From positions 28,888-92,887 of the forward strand of contig CANMPD010000014.1 of assembly GCA_947499635.1 (NCBI GenBank): DNA of 64,000 bases. Reading direction: 5' to 3'. Of the stretch, positions 18,445 through 27,330 are shown one piece after another; the first letter of the stretch is position 1; every line of letters starts with the position of its first letter. The notes beneath the pieces were generated by a model. It did not search any database. It worked only from the letters and a program-made list of their open reading frames with translations, and was not told the origin of the DNA. The stretch comes from an uncultured Paracoccaceae bacterium (lineage in GTDB: Bacteria; Pseudomonadota; Alphaproteobacteria; Rhodobacterales; Rhodobacteraceae). The position numbers and the translations under genes are program-made.

Positions 18445-19611
18445 CTAGTCTGACCCAAAGAGATCGCGGGTAAAGACCTTGTCGGCGACATCTTTGATTT
18501 CGTCGGTCATGCGGTTGGCAACAATCACATCGGACTCGGCCTTAAAGGCAGCCAGATCGTTGATGACCCGCGAGTTAAAGAAGGTATCGTCCTCGAGCAC
18601 AGGCTCATAGACCACCACTTCGACACCTTTGGCCTTGAGCCGTTTCATGATGCCCTGGATCGATGATTGGCGGAAATTGTCACTGCCAGCTTTCATGACC
18701 AAACGGTGGATGCCCACCACTTTGGGGCCGCGCATCAAGATTTGATCCGACAGGAAATCTTTGCGGGTGCGGTTGGCATCCACAATGGCGCGAATGATGT
18801 TTTGTGGCACGTGGTTATAATTGGCCAACAGCTGTTTGGTGTCTTTGGGCAGGCAATAGCCGCCATAGCCAAAGGACGGGTTGTTGTAATGACCACCGAT
18901 GCGCGGGTCCAGGCTAACGCCATCAATGATCTGACGGCTGTCCATACCGGCCGCCATGGAATAGCTGTCGAGTTCGTTGAAAAACGCAACGCGCATGGCG
19001 AGGTAGGTATTGGCGAACAGTTTGATCGCCTCGGCTTCGTCCGCATCGGTGAACAACAGATCGACGTCTTTTTTGATCGCGCCTTGCAACAGAAGATCGG
19101 CAAAGATCCGCGCGCGTTCGGATTGTTCGCCAACAATGATACGCGAGGGGTGAAGGTTGTCATAAAGCGCACGGCCTTCGCGCAGGAATTCGGGGCTGAA
19201 CACCACTTGGTCAGTTTCAAGCTCGGCGCGCAGCTGCGTGACATAGCCCACAGGGATTGTGGATTTGATGATAATCGTTGCCTTGGGATTGACCGCAATC
19301 ACCTGTTTGATCACCGCCTCAACACTAGAGGTGTCAAAATAGTTGCTTTTGGAATCGTAATTGGTCGGCGTGGCGACAATCACATAATCCGCATCCCCAT
19401 AGGCGGCACCGGCGTTTGTGGTGGCCGAAAGGGATAATTCTTTGTTGGCGAGGAAATCCTCTAACTCGGTGTCCACAATAGGGCATTTGCCCGCATTGAC
19501 CATCTGCACACGCTCTTCGGACACATCCACAGCGATCACCGTGTTATGTTGCGCCAGCAAAACAGCATTTGAAAGGCCAACATAGCCTAGACCTGCAACG
19601 GCTATTTTCAT
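18445..19611 (-). CDS. ugd: UDP-glucose 6-dehydrogenase
   Basis: The 388-residue protein starts with the NAD-binding motif [10 protein letters not shown] (7-16). It has [36 protein letters not shown] and the catalytic cysteine Cys253 in [10 protein letters not shown], all hallmarks of UDP-glucose dehydrogenases. It oxidises UDP-glucose to UDP-glucuronate with two NAD. It lies directly upstream of the epimerase. A 103-base gap separates it from the AGE-family gene upstream, so it may be read through or have its own promoter. Confidence 0.96.
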   Translation of the reverse strand: MKIAVAGLGYVGLSNAVLLAQHNTVIAVDVSEERVQMVNAGKCPIVDTELEDFLANKELSLSATTNAGAAYGDADYVIVATPTNYDSKSNYFDTSSVEAVIKQVIAVNPKATIIIKSTIPVGYVTQLRAELETDQVVFSPEFLREGRALYDNLHPSRIIVGEQSERARIFADLLLQGAIKKDVDLLFTDADEAEAIKLFANTYLAMRVAFFNELDSYSMAAGMDSRQIIDGVSLDPRIGGHYNNPSFGYGGYCLPKDTKQLLANYNHVPQNIIRAIVDANRTRKDFLSDQILMRGPKVVGIHRLVMKAGSDNFRQSSIQGIMKRLKAKGVEVVVYEPVLEDDTFFNSRVINDLAAFKAESDVIVANRMTDEIKDVADKVFTRDLFGSD

Positions 19612-19714
19612 CTTTTTGTCCCTTGCGTAAACATCTTAATCTCCTGTGATAAGCTAGCCCCTACAGGGGCCGAATATAATCCGAAAAACGCCGATCACGC
19701 GTATCTGCGTCGTG

Positions 19715-20818
19715 TTAAACTGTTTTTCCATCGCTGATGTAGAAACGAAAGGCGATGAGAATATGATAAAAGGTCGAAGCTGGCATATTTTGGGACAGCA
19801 ATACCTCATCCCTGCTGAATTGATCATACCAACCGCCGCGAACTGGGACCGCAAAATACGTATGCCAAATTCTTTCAAGTACATCATCAGGCTGAATATC
19901 GTCAGGGAATGCCAAGCCTCTTTGTTTCAGTGCAAGTACTGCTTTAAACAATTCTGTTTGCGGCCACAAACGACGACTGTCTGACATCTTGGGCTCATAG
20001 CGGTCTGGCAACAACCCTGTACCATCCTGACGCTGTAATACGGCCCGAAACAGATGTGCCAAATCCACACCACAATCGCGCCCTGTCGCCGCCTCGTATC
20101 GATCCAACAAATAGACCCATTCCGCCATATGCCCTGGCTCTATGACCTGCTCGCAATCCTCAAGGGGCTGCATGTCGGTGTCAAAGTATTCCAGAACCCG
20201 TCCATCGCGCGCAAGAAACACATCGCGAAACAAACCAAGGCATTCTTCGGCCATATCCCGAAAACGCGGCGCGCCCGTAGAGGCAAACAGCGCTGTAAAG
20301 GCTTCGAACATATGCATATGTGGGTTTTGACGCCGCGGCAGGCTGCGGGCTGCATTTTCATACCATCCCCGCGGTGCCTTAAGCTGCGCCAACGCCGCCT
20401 CAAGACGGGCGAGATCCTTGGACATATCAAAACCTGCGTCAATCAACCCCGAGGCGGCCAGAAATACAAAAGACATGTCATAAAGGTCATGCGGCGCTGT
20501 CAAAATACGGGTGTCTGCATCAAGATATGCTGCCATGTACCCAGTTTCAGGATCAAAGCCCTGATCCATCACAAAGCGAAACAGCTGTAACGCCAGATCT
20601 TGGTGCTCTGCTACATCAGATTTGGAAAAACAATATGCCTGCCGCGCCTGTACACGCAAGCGGCGCTGCATATCCGGGAGAGGTTGACCCTGATGGTCCA
20701 ACGCCTCCCATACGGTGCCTGTGCTGTGGTCCACACCGATACGGGTCCAAAGTGGCAAAGCAGCCTCATTGATCCAGCGCGTCAGATCCTGTTTCCACGC
20801 TTCAGACCCTCTCGTCAT
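19715..20818 (-). CDS. AGE-family sugar epimerase/isomerase (GlcNAc 2-epimerase fold)
   Basis: The 367-residue alpha/alpha-barrel protein carries the family landmarks NPHMHMFEAFTALF, VIEPGHMAEWVYLLDRY, RLWPQTELFKAVLAL and GGWYDQFSRDE with PASTFYH. Members interconvert GlcNAc and ManNAc, mannose and fructose or glucose, or related sugars. Its start overlaps the stop of the sialyltransferase-like gene (ATGA, 20815-20818), and the CMP-sialate synthetase is the next gene upstream. Context therefore favours supply of ManNAc (or mannose) as acceptor for the NeuB-type synthase at 32161. Mannose-6-phosphate supply for manC is the main alternative. Sequence alone does not separate these. Confidence 0.85.
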   Translation of the reverse strand: MTRGSEAWKQDLTRWINEAALPLWTRIGVDHSTGTVWEALDHQGQPLPDMQRRLRVQARQAYCFSKSDVAEHQDLALQLFRFVMDQGFDPETGYMAAYLDADTRILTAPHDLYDMSFVFLAASGLIDAGFDMSKDLARLEAALAQLKAPRGWYENAARSLPRRQNPHMHMFEAFTALFASTGAPRFRDMAEECLGLFRDVFLARDGRVLEYFDTDMQPLEDCEQVIEPGHMAEWVYLLDRYEAATGRDCGVDLAHLFRAVLQRQDGTGLLPDRYEPKMSDSRRLWPQTELFKAVLALKQRGLAFPDDIQPDDVLERIWHTYFAVPVRGGWYDQFSRDEVLLSQNMPASTFYHILIAFRFYISDGKTV

Positions 20819-21639
20819 TTTCCAAATCCACTTTCTAATCTCTGCACTATTTTATGCCAACAGGCACTCAAGCGACGTAATAGTTTTAAACATGCAATAG
20901 GATAAAAACCACTCCAAGCCACCCAATCCTTAGGGGCATCCGGCCGAGGTTGCAGCATATGCGGTATTTGCGATACAGTCTTTTGCGGCGTCACCACCTG
21001 CGCAATCCCATGTAAAACTGGAATGTCGTCTGCCGTCAGCAACGTCACATCTGCGCGACGCTGTAAAAGCCGTAATATGTCTAAATCCAACTCTTGGTCA
21101 TGCAAACGTCGATCCATCCCGCGCTGTGCCACATCCTGCCCCATCAAGGCGCGATAATGTCGCCCGACAGAAAAGGGATAGCGCTGAGGCTGGGCATAAA
21201 AATCAAATCCCAGCATCAAAATTTCAGACGCCCCCATCGCATGCGCCAACAAGATCGCATAAATCCCGGATGTCGGATGCTTTCCCGACTGTGTAATCAA
21301 CTGCTGCACATCTGCCTCAAGCTGCGCATCGCGATAGCGCATGGGCTGCAACAGATCTGCGAACCGGCGTTGGCCCGCGCGCCAAACCTTAGGGTTATGG
21401 CTGCTTAAGGCCCGTAAATCATAATCCGCGCGCCACCGATGCAATGTCTCAAACATAAAGGGCGCAACCCGCGGATCTCCCGCCATATAGGCCAGATCCA
21501 CCCGTCGCCCCAAATAGTATAACGGCTCAAAAAAGAAGTTATTCACCCGAATGATAAAATCATCCTCGTGTAAGACCCCGGGGGGCAGCTGTGCAATCGA
21601 TGGGCCATTGCCAGCGATTACGAAACGCCGCGTGTTCAT
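20815..21639 (-). CDS. Sialyltransferase-like glycosyltransferase (GT42, CST type)
   Basis: The 274-residue protein resembles the CstI/CstII sialyltransferases. The N-terminal CMP-binding strand is FVIAGNGPSIAQLP (GNGPS at 10-14). Next comes FIIRVNNFFFEPLYYLGRRVD, comparable to the CstII segment with Asn and FYFE...YYLG, then HPTSGIYAILLAHAMGASEILMLGFDFYAQ (122-150). A later His180 followed by DLDILRLLQ aligns with the region of the CstII catalytic histidine. The C-terminal basic/aromatic segment could sit at the membrane. It starts 12 bases after the CMP-sialate synthetase gene and is coupled to the AGE-family gene, which strongly supports a role in adding a nonulosonic acid. Acceptor and linkage are unknown. 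Confidence 0.8.
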   Translation of the reverse strand: MNTRRFVIAGNGPSIAQLPPGVLHEDDFIIRVNNFFFEPLYYLGRRVDLAYMAGDPRVAPFMFETLHRWRADYDLRALSSHNPKVWRAGQRRFADLLQPMRYRDAQLEADVQQLITQSGKHPTSGIYAILLAHAMGASEILMLGFDFYAQPQRYPFSVGRHYRALMGQDVAQRGMDRRLHDQELDLDILRLLQRRADVTLLTADDIPVLHGIAQVVTPQKTVSQIPHMLQPRPDAPKDWVAWSGFYPIACLKLLRRLSACWHKIVQRLESGFGK

Positions 21640-21651
21640 AAAAGGAGAGCC

Positions 21652-22854
21652 CTATTTCGCAACCACAGACATAATGACATCTGACATCGCCCGCAGCGCG
21701 CCGTGACCACCAGGCAGCGGCAAGATCCAATCCGCTATTCCCAATATGTCAGGATGAGAGTCACTGGGACACGCAGACAGACCCGCATGCTCCATCGCGC
21801 CGCGATCATTTACATCATTGCCCACATAAAGCAGGTCCTGCCAACCAAGCCCCCGCTCTGCCAGCCATTCCTGCAGCGCTGCAACCTTGTCATCAACCGA
21901 GTGGTGCACTTCAAGCTTTAATTTTTCAGCCCGCTTTAACACCACCGGATTGCGTTCCTTAGACAATATCATCATCTCGAACTGGCCACTGTCGCGCAGA
22001 TGGGAAATCCCCATGCCATCCCCACGCGATGTGCGCACGCTTTCAACACCATTTTGATCCGTGGTTACGAGATTATCCGTATGAACCCCATCAAAATCCA
22101 TCACGATGGCCTTAACGGCAGCAAGGCGCTCAGATGCAATTTCACTGCGCCCCCCTGCCTGTGCCAGTTGTGAACATAGCGCGAAATCTTGCAAGGTATC
22201 GATTTCAATCGGGGGATGGTCGACTGGGTAGAGCGCAACCGTGCCGCAAAACCGTTGGCCCGTGCGCAAAAACGGCTCAAGCGCGACGCAGTAAATGGCA
22301 CCGCTTTCACAATATTGCGGCGGTAAATCTTGGCGCCGTTTACGCTGTTCACGTTCGTTATGGTTCGTGCCGACGCCCATTCCACTGGCATCCAAACCCC
22401 ATAAGAACGAGTGGTCTTCGGTCACAGATAGGGCACAGTCTGCGGCTCGTGCCGTCATCTCATTCAGGCAACCATCAATATCTTGTCCGGTGATAAACGG
22501 CGACGTACATTGTAAAAATACCAGCCGTGACAAATGCGGTAAATCTTGCTGCATCACAGGCACCGCATGCAACCACCCCGCCTCGGATGTTGCGGTATCT
22601 CCAGATAATTCAGCCGGACGGTCAATGATCTTGGCGCCGTGCAACGCCGCCTCAGCCGCGATCGCTGCGTCATCCGTAGACACATATACCCCTGCAATCT
22701 GCGTCGCAGCCCGTGCAGCCCGCACCGCACGGCCGATTAAAGAAACCCCTCCGACGGGACGCAGGTTTTTACCTGGAACCCCTTTAGAGCCTCCTCGCGC
22801 AAGAATAACGCAGGCTGCCTGCGGCTGGATTTGAGAAGAGACTGAATGCGGCAT
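21652..22854 (-). CDS. CMP-nonulosonate (sialate) synthetase fused to a HAD phosphatase (CMAS-like)
   Basis: The 400-residue fusion has a cytidylyltransferase domain (about 12-230) with ILARGGSKGVPGKNL, the NeuA motif, plus YVSTDDAAIA and FLQCTSPFITG. A KdsC-like HAD domain follows (about 245-395) with all catalytic motifs intact: DFDGVHTD (Asp253, Asp255), Ser298 in LSKERN, Lys323, and GNDVNDRGAM. The first domain activates a sialic-acid-type sugar with CTP; the second should dephosphorylate a nonulosonate-9-phosphate. Animal CMAS has the same domain order. Its start has a good ribosome-binding site (AGGGAT, 5 bases). It heads the minus-strand operon with the sialyltransferase-like, AGE, ugd and epimerase genes. 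Legionaminate or Kdn specificity is also possible. Confidence 0.88.
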   Translation of the reverse strand: MPHSVSSQIQPQAACVILARGGSKGVPGKNLRPVGGVSLIGRAVRAARAATQIAGVYVSTDDAAIAAEAALHGAKIIDRPAELSGDTATSEAGWLHAVPVMQQDLPHLSRLVFLQCTSPFITGQDIDGCLNEMTARAADCALSVTEDHSFLWGLDASGMGVGTNHNEREQRKRRQDLPPQYCESGAIYCVALEPFLRTGQRFCGTVALYPVDHPPIEIDTLQDFALCSQLAQAGGRSEIASERLAAVKAIVMDFDGVHTDNLVTTDQNGVESVRTSRGDGMGISHLRDSGQFEMMILSKERNPVVLKRAEKLKLEVHHSVDDKVAALQEWLAERGLGWQDLLYVGNDVNDRGAMEHAGLSACPSDSHPDILGIADWILPLPGGHGALRAMSDVIMSVVAK

Positions 22855-23020
22855 AAATATCCCTAAAATTTGCAGCTCTGAGAAGCAAAACTGATGCGTA
22901 AGGCAGCATCACAGATCTCTCACAGACCAGATGCCAACCATGACACTCCCTTTCGTTTACAAACCCCATCTGCTTGTGTAAATCCCGCAAAAGGTGTTTG
23001 GTCGCTGGGAATAATCTGAT
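22855..23020. promoter_or_regulatory. Divergent promoter region (sialylation operon / plus-strand glycosyltransferase pair)
   Basis: A 166-base gap lies between divergent genes and must contain the promoters for both directions. No clear operator was identified. Confidence 0.45.
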
Positions 23021-23266
23021 ATGATTGCAAAACTAAAAAAAACCGCTCTGGGCCAGCTACTTTACCGCGTGTCTCGCACACAGGTTGGCACGCCTTTGCG
23101 GTATATGGCTGACATGTTGAAAAACAATCAAAACCAACGCGCCCATAGCCTGCCTCAGCACAAAAAGCACAATCAAAGGCAGATGGACATCTTAGCAGCG
23201 TTTGAACGCAATCCACACACAGGGATAGAACACACCCGGGCAAAACACATAGAGGCAAAACAATGA
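23021..23266 (+). CDS. Small basic protein translationally coupled to the following glycosyltransferase gene
   Basis: The 81-residue frame encodes a basic, His/Gln/Lys-rich peptide (MIAKLKKTALGQLLYRVSRT... RMDILAAFERN-like end). Its TGA at 23264-23266 overlaps the ATG of the next gene at 23263, the usual sign of coupled translation and the main reason to accept it. I do not recognise a domain. The N-terminal 30 residues could form an amphipathic helix. It may be a partner or leader of the glycosyltransferase. Confidence 0.5.
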   Translation: MIAKLKKTALGQLLYRVSRTQVGTPLRYMADMLKNNQNQRAHSLPQHKKHNQRQMDILAAFERNPHTGIEHTRAKHIEAKQ

Positions 23267-24420
23267 ATGCGCCGCACCTGCCCGCACAGCCTTATGCCCC
23301 CACGCAACAGCCCGCCGATATTGCGTTTCTCGAACGCCCTATTTTGCTGTTGTTCAGCGATGACTCGACCTTGTTTTTTGCCCGCCGCATGCGAACCTGC
23401 CTACAGGCGGCTGATCCGAATTTAACCATCCATTTGGGCTGGGTGGTCAGCGAAAATGCTTTGTCATATCGCCAAATGGTCCAATTGTTGCCCGAAGGGC
23501 CTGACTTTGCCTTTCAGGATAAAGCGGACTTTCACACCCTACTGCACGCACGCAGTCATCGCGCAATTTTAACCAGCCGCGTCTATCGCCATCTTGGTGA
23601 TGAAATCAGCCAAAAAGTCACCTCGGTTACCGCAGAACGCCCCTGTGTCATAGGCTTTTTAGGGGGGTTGGATTTTACGCCGAAAAATGGCTACAAGCGT
23701 CGCCGCTTTTGTGATGCGGTCTATATCTTCCCCTCCCCCGAGCTTGCAGTCTTTGAAGATATGTTCCGCGATTGGCCTGACCGCATGTGGCAAGAGGTCG
23801 AGTTTGGACATCCCTCATTCACCACGCCCCAAACCTTATCCCCCCAAGAACTGGCAGCGCGCCGTGATATCTATTTCTTTACACAGGCCCTGTCCCCCTC
23901 AACACAACGCGGCCGACTGCATATGCTGCGGGTCATGGCTGCAATTGCGCAGGCCAATCCTGATCGCAATGTCTGGATAAAACTGCGCCACTTACCCGGC
24001 GAAAATCAACAGCACCTGCATCTGGAGAAATACGACTATCCAGGACTGGCTGATCAACTGGATCACATGCCGGATAATCTAAAATTTACCGCCTGTACCA
24101 TGGACGAAGCCCTAGAGACCGCCGCCCTTGGCATCACCTGCACATCGACCGCAGCCATTGATGTCATCCGTACCGGAGTGCCCTGCATGGTACATTTGGA
24201 TTTCGTCGACAACTATGTCGATCCGCTGGTTACCCCCATGCGCAAGTTGTTTGCAGACAGCCGCTTGATTACATCGTTGGATGAGATGCTGCACCTACGT
24301 GCCCAGGCACCCGATGCAGACTGGCTGGAAACAATGTTTTGCACAAACGACTTAGGGACCCGCGTGTTACAAAACATCGAAAATTTTTCCCAACGCCCCT
24401 TTCAGCTCACCTCACGATAA
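23263..24420 (+). CDS. Putative glycosyltransferase resembling the DUF6716 family
   Basis: The 385-residue protein has an N-terminal Rossmann-like lobe (ILLLFSDDSTLFFARRM...) with VIGFLGGLDFTPKNGYKRRRFCDAVYIFPSPEL. The second lobe contains DIYFFTQALSPSTQRGRLHMLRVM, VWIKLRHLPGE and a terminal segment ITCTSTAAIDVIRTGVPCMVHLDFVDNYVDP, reminiscent of the nucleotide-binding halves of GT-B enzymes and polysialyltransferase-like proteins. I recall DUF6716-type proteins near sialic-acid genes, which fits the neighbouring NeuA-HAD and NeuB genes, but this is family resemblance by eye. The start overlaps the previous stop. It could transfer or polymerise the nonulosonic acid. Confidence 0.5.
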   Translation: MNAPHLPAQPYAPTQQPADIAFLERPILLLFSDDSTLFFARRMRTCLQAADPNLTIHLGWVVSENALSYRQMVQLLPEGPDFAFQDKADFHTLLHARSHRAILTSRVYRHLGDEISQKVTSVTAERPCVIGFLGGLDFTPKNGYKRRRFCDAVYIFPSPELAVFEDMFRDWPDRMWQEVEFGHPSFTTPQTLSPQELAARRDIYFFTQALSPSTQRGRLHMLRVMAAIAQANPDRNVWIKLRHLPGENQQHLHLEKYDYPGLADQLDHMPDNLKFTACTMDEALETAALGITCTSTAAIDVIRTGVPCMVHLDFVDNYVDPLVTPMRKLFADSRLITSLDEMLHLRAQAPDADWLETMFCTNDLGTRVLQNIENFSQRPFQLTSR

Positions 24421-24477
24421 AACGGTACAACATAAGGCTATGCGGTACAGCTCGGGCGACCCCCATCAGGATCACAT

Positions 24478-25407
24478 ATGACACTCTATATCCATTTGGG
24501 AGCCCATAAAACGGCGACAACCCTTCTACAAAACATCCTCAAACACAACGAAGCTGCTTTAGAAAGCCGGGGCGTGGCGCGTGTCAAAATTCAACCACGT
24601 CATCTGTTTTGGCATTTCCTCCGCGACAAGGATCGCGAGGCTTTCATAAAACGCCGCCGTACCTTTGGGCGTAAACTGAAAGCCTTCAACCAAGATTGGT
24701 CCAATGCGATTTTAACATCCGAAACACTCTTCGGTACGTCAGATCTCGGGGGGTGCACCACAGTTTATCCAAATGCAGATATGGTCTTAAAAGTGTTGGC
24801 ACAACTCACCCAAGGCATGTCGCGTAAGATCATCTTCTATGTGCGCCGCCAAGATGATTTCATCGAAGCCAGTTTTATCAACCGCTTGCAGACACTGGCC
24901 ACCTCCATCCATTTGGACCACAGTCGTCTTTTGGCAGATGATAGCTGGAGTAACTTTGACACCTATCTCAACAGTTTTGATGCCCATGCACTATCTTGGC
25001 TAAATTTGGCGGATCGTATGGCTAGCCATTTTGGGGCAGAGAACCTTATCATCCGTCCCTTTGAAACCATTCGGCGCGGCAAAGAGGCCTACGCCCGCGA
25101 TTTCCTCAGCTCAATTTGTGCGACCGACGGGTTGGATTTGACCCCCGAAATCTATGAAAATCGCAGTTTTTCCGCTCACGCCCTATCAGAATTTCTGCGC
25201 CTTGCTCCATTACAGGATTTCAAAGACCTGCGCAGCCTACGCCTTCGCCTACAAGAGACCTACCCGAATACGATCTACCCTCGCCCAACATTGCTCAGCG
25301 ATCATCAGCGTGACGCTATTTTACGCGCCCATCACGACAGCAATACCAAACTTTTTGAGACGTATATCGCGCCGGCGGATCGCAAAAACATATCCTACAC
25401 GCTTTGA
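24478..25407 (+). CDS. Sulfotransferase-like protein (P-loop HKTATT type)
   Basis: The 309-residue protein begins with the PAPS-type phosphate-binding loop HLGAHKTATTLLQ (6-18). Further on come SNAILTSETLFG and KIIFYVRRQDDFIEASFI, which matches the 3'-phosphate-binding region of sulfotransferases (Arg and downstream residues). The family moves sulfate from PAPS onto sugar hydroxyls in the cytosol. Its relative at 36225 has the same loop as HIGTHKTGTTYLQ. It lies 57 bases behind the putative glycosyltransferase on the plus strand and faces the hydrolase gene. No PAPS-synthesis genes are present in the window. Confidence 0.75.
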   Translation: MTLYIHLGAHKTATTLLQNILKHNEAALESRGVARVKIQPRHLFWHFLRDKDREAFIKRRRTFGRKLKAFNQDWSNAILTSETLFGTSDLGGCTTVYPNADMVLKVLAQLTQGMSRKIIFYVRRQDDFIEASFINRLQTLATSIHLDHSRLLADDSWSNFDTYLNSFDAHALSWLNLADRMASHFGAENLIIRPFETIRRGKEAYARDFLSSICATDGLDLTPEIYENRSFSAHALSEFLRLAPLQDFKDLRSLRLRLQETYPNTIYPRPTLLSDHQRDAILRAHHDSNTKLFETYIAPADRKNISYTL

Positions 25408-25450
25408 TCACCCGCTCTCTTCTCTGGGACCGAGACCCGTGCGCGCGTGG

Positions 25451-26494
25451 TTATTGTGCGTCCAACCGCTCTAACATTTTACGGCCCGCTGGATGGGATT
25501 TGCGAATGGAAAAGACCCGATTTAAATAGAAGCGTGCGGTTTCTATATCTGCGGTGCCCTCACAACACTGGGCCGCCAAAAAGGCAAAATCAATCGCCCC
25601 CGGATGCCGTTCTGACACATTGCATGCGGCTTCTTTTAAGTCAGCAGGTGGAATTCCCGCACGATATCCGCTGAGCAGCCAATAATAATGCAACGCATGC
25701 CAATCAGGAAAGCGCAAGCACTCTGCCTGCAACTCTGTATAAGAACCAATAAAGTCCTTTTTCACCAGATAACGCACATAGCGTTCCAGTACCGAGAGTT
25801 TATCCTCATCCAAAGGACGGCCTTCTTGGTAGGGAATGGAAATCTGCGGCACAGATCCTTTAGTGAGGATCATTTCGAAGTAACGCTTCAGCGTATATTC
25901 CTGCTCAAGGCGTACGGGCAACATATGATCCTGCCCCTCATATTGCAAAACTCTGATATGCAGTGGCATTGAATCTTCAGTGTACAACTGTGCAATATTA
26001 TACGTGTCGATCAGATCAAAACTGCCAAAGATAATAGTGTATTGGGTGGTGGTCGCACCACGGACCAAGTCTGCGATATTGGGTGTCTGCACCGCAACAT
26101 CCGATCGCGGCCCTCGCGAAAAGCGACTGCCGACGATAATCTGAGGTGCCACAGCTAGAACCCGCTTAGCCTTAAGTCGCGCCCCAAAATAAAGCGCCGC
26201 ATAGCCCCCCATAGACGATCCAATCATCCAGACCTCACGGTAGTTTTTAGCAACCTCTGCGATCCGCGCTTCGATGTCATCAAGGCATTCGCCTTCAGAC
26301 AAACCATTTTGATACCATGCGTTTCCCTCGGGATCGCGAATATGTAACCGGTCCGGTTCCAGCTCCTCTGTACTGCGAAAGAACGTAAAGCCTGATGCAT
26401 TCGCCGCTGAAAAAACAACCAAGAGGCAATGCGAAGGCGTCTCATTGATCTGATGATGTTCGAAGACATTTGGAATATGCAACGCAAGTGCCAT
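25451..26494 (-). CDS. Alpha/beta-hydrolase with C-terminal helical-repeat region
   Basis: The 347-residue protein has a hydrolase core with nucleophile motif GSSMGGYAALYFG (Ser94), a likely acid in IIFGSFDLIDTYN and a late histidine in YEGQDHMLP. From about 235 the sequence becomes helical with TPR-like spacing (FPDWHALHYYWLLSGYRAGI, HPGAIDFAFLAAQCCEGTADIETARFYLNRVF). There is no signal peptide, so it should act in the cytosol. It may remove or move acyl groups on the glycan or its precursors. It lies convergent to one sulfotransferase-like gene and downstream of another. Confidence 0.65.
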   Translation of the reverse strand: MALALHIPNVFEHHQINETPSHCLLVVFSAANASGFTFFRSTEELEPDRLHIRDPEGNAWYQNGLSEGECLDDIEARIAEVAKNYREVWMIGSSMGGYAALYFGARLKAKRVLAVAPQIIVGSRFSRGPRSDVAVQTPNIADLVRGATTTQYTIIFGSFDLIDTYNIAQLYTEDSMPLHIRVLQYEGQDHMLPVRLEQEYTLKRYFEMILTKGSVPQISIPYQEGRPLDEDKLSVLERYVRYLVKKDFIGSYTELQAECLRFPDWHALHYYWLLSGYRAGIPPADLKEAACNVSERHPGAIDFAFLAAQCCEGTADIETARFYLNRVFSIRKSHPAGRKMLERLDAQ

Positions 26495-26560
26495 TACGTA
26501 AAACTTTCTTGTAAAACGAGCGTTACACTCGGAAAATCACTCTGTGAATGGGTCACGATA

Positions 26561-27301
26561 TCACGACCAAGATGGGATACGGCGGCCCAAGCGTGCTTCG
26601 ATTGCGGCCACAGTGGGTTTCAACAACTCATCAAGCTGCGCAACGGTCTCGGGCTCAACTGGAAACTTGCGCTTGATCACCGAACGGCCTTCGTTGCTAT
26701 GCGTCAACTCTAGCTCAGCCGCGCTAGACACACCAAGCCATGCCGTCAACTTTTGCAGCTCTTGCTCTGGATCGGCCAAAAGCTCTTCGAAAATCATAAT
26801 ATAATGATGATCATCGTCGAAATATTCCTCAAACATGGCAAGGTGACGTTCGTATTGAGACCGGAACAAATAAGCGGCGGGGCTGTTCGTTGCAGCCAAG
26901 TCTTCAGCTTGCAACAAAGACTCTTCGATGGACATAGCCTCTCGGTCACGCTTTTTGGCATGGTGGAAATTGGATACAACCCGCTTTACTGGGTTGCGGA
27001 GAATCCAGATCAAACGCGCCTGTGGATTATAGGCATGCATCCGGGCTGGCACGTCCTTGCTCAGACTGTACGATGGGCTTTTGTCGCCATGTAACACACC
27101 CTCTTGTGTGAAATCGAAATGCGCATGATACCAATCATTACCCTGCTCAAACAACGTCGGCTTGTCAAAGTAATGGATTTCTCCGCGATAGAGATTGATT
27201 TCGGCGTGCTGGCGCAACATGTCACGCAATGTGGAGGTGCCCGATTTCATTGCTCCCACAATGAAAAAATCCACCACCGGCTGCCCGATTTCCGAAGCCA
27301 T
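26561..27301 (-). CDS. PAPS-dependent sulfotransferase (heparan-sulfotransferase-like)
   Basis: The 246-residue enzyme has the 5'-phosphosulfate loop FIVGAMKSGTSTLRDML near residue 12-28. It has GDKSPSY and the 3'-phosphate-binding segment RLIWILRNPVKRVVSNFHH, with the Arg and Ser spacing of carbohydrate sulfotransferases, then MIFEELLADPEQELQKLTAWLG, a common C-terminal motif. It should sulfate a sugar of the glycan before export. The start follows GGAGA at eight bases. It is on the minus strand, downstream of the GT8 gene with a short gap, and probably in that operon. Confidence 0.88.
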   Translation of the reverse strand: MASEIGQPVVDFFIVGAMKSGTSTLRDMLRQHAEINLYRGEIHYFDKPTLFEQGNDWYHAHFDFTQEGVLHGDKSPSYSLSKDVPARMHAYNPQARLIWILRNPVKRVVSNFHHAKKRDREAMSIEESLLQAEDLAATNSPAAYLFRSQYERHLAMFEEYFDDDHHYIMIFEELLADPEQELQKLTAWLGVSSAAELELTHSNEGRSVIKRKFPVEPETVAQLDELLKPTVAAIEARLGRRIPSWS

Positions 27302-27330
27302 TGCAAATTCTCCTATTCGTCAGTCAGCTC

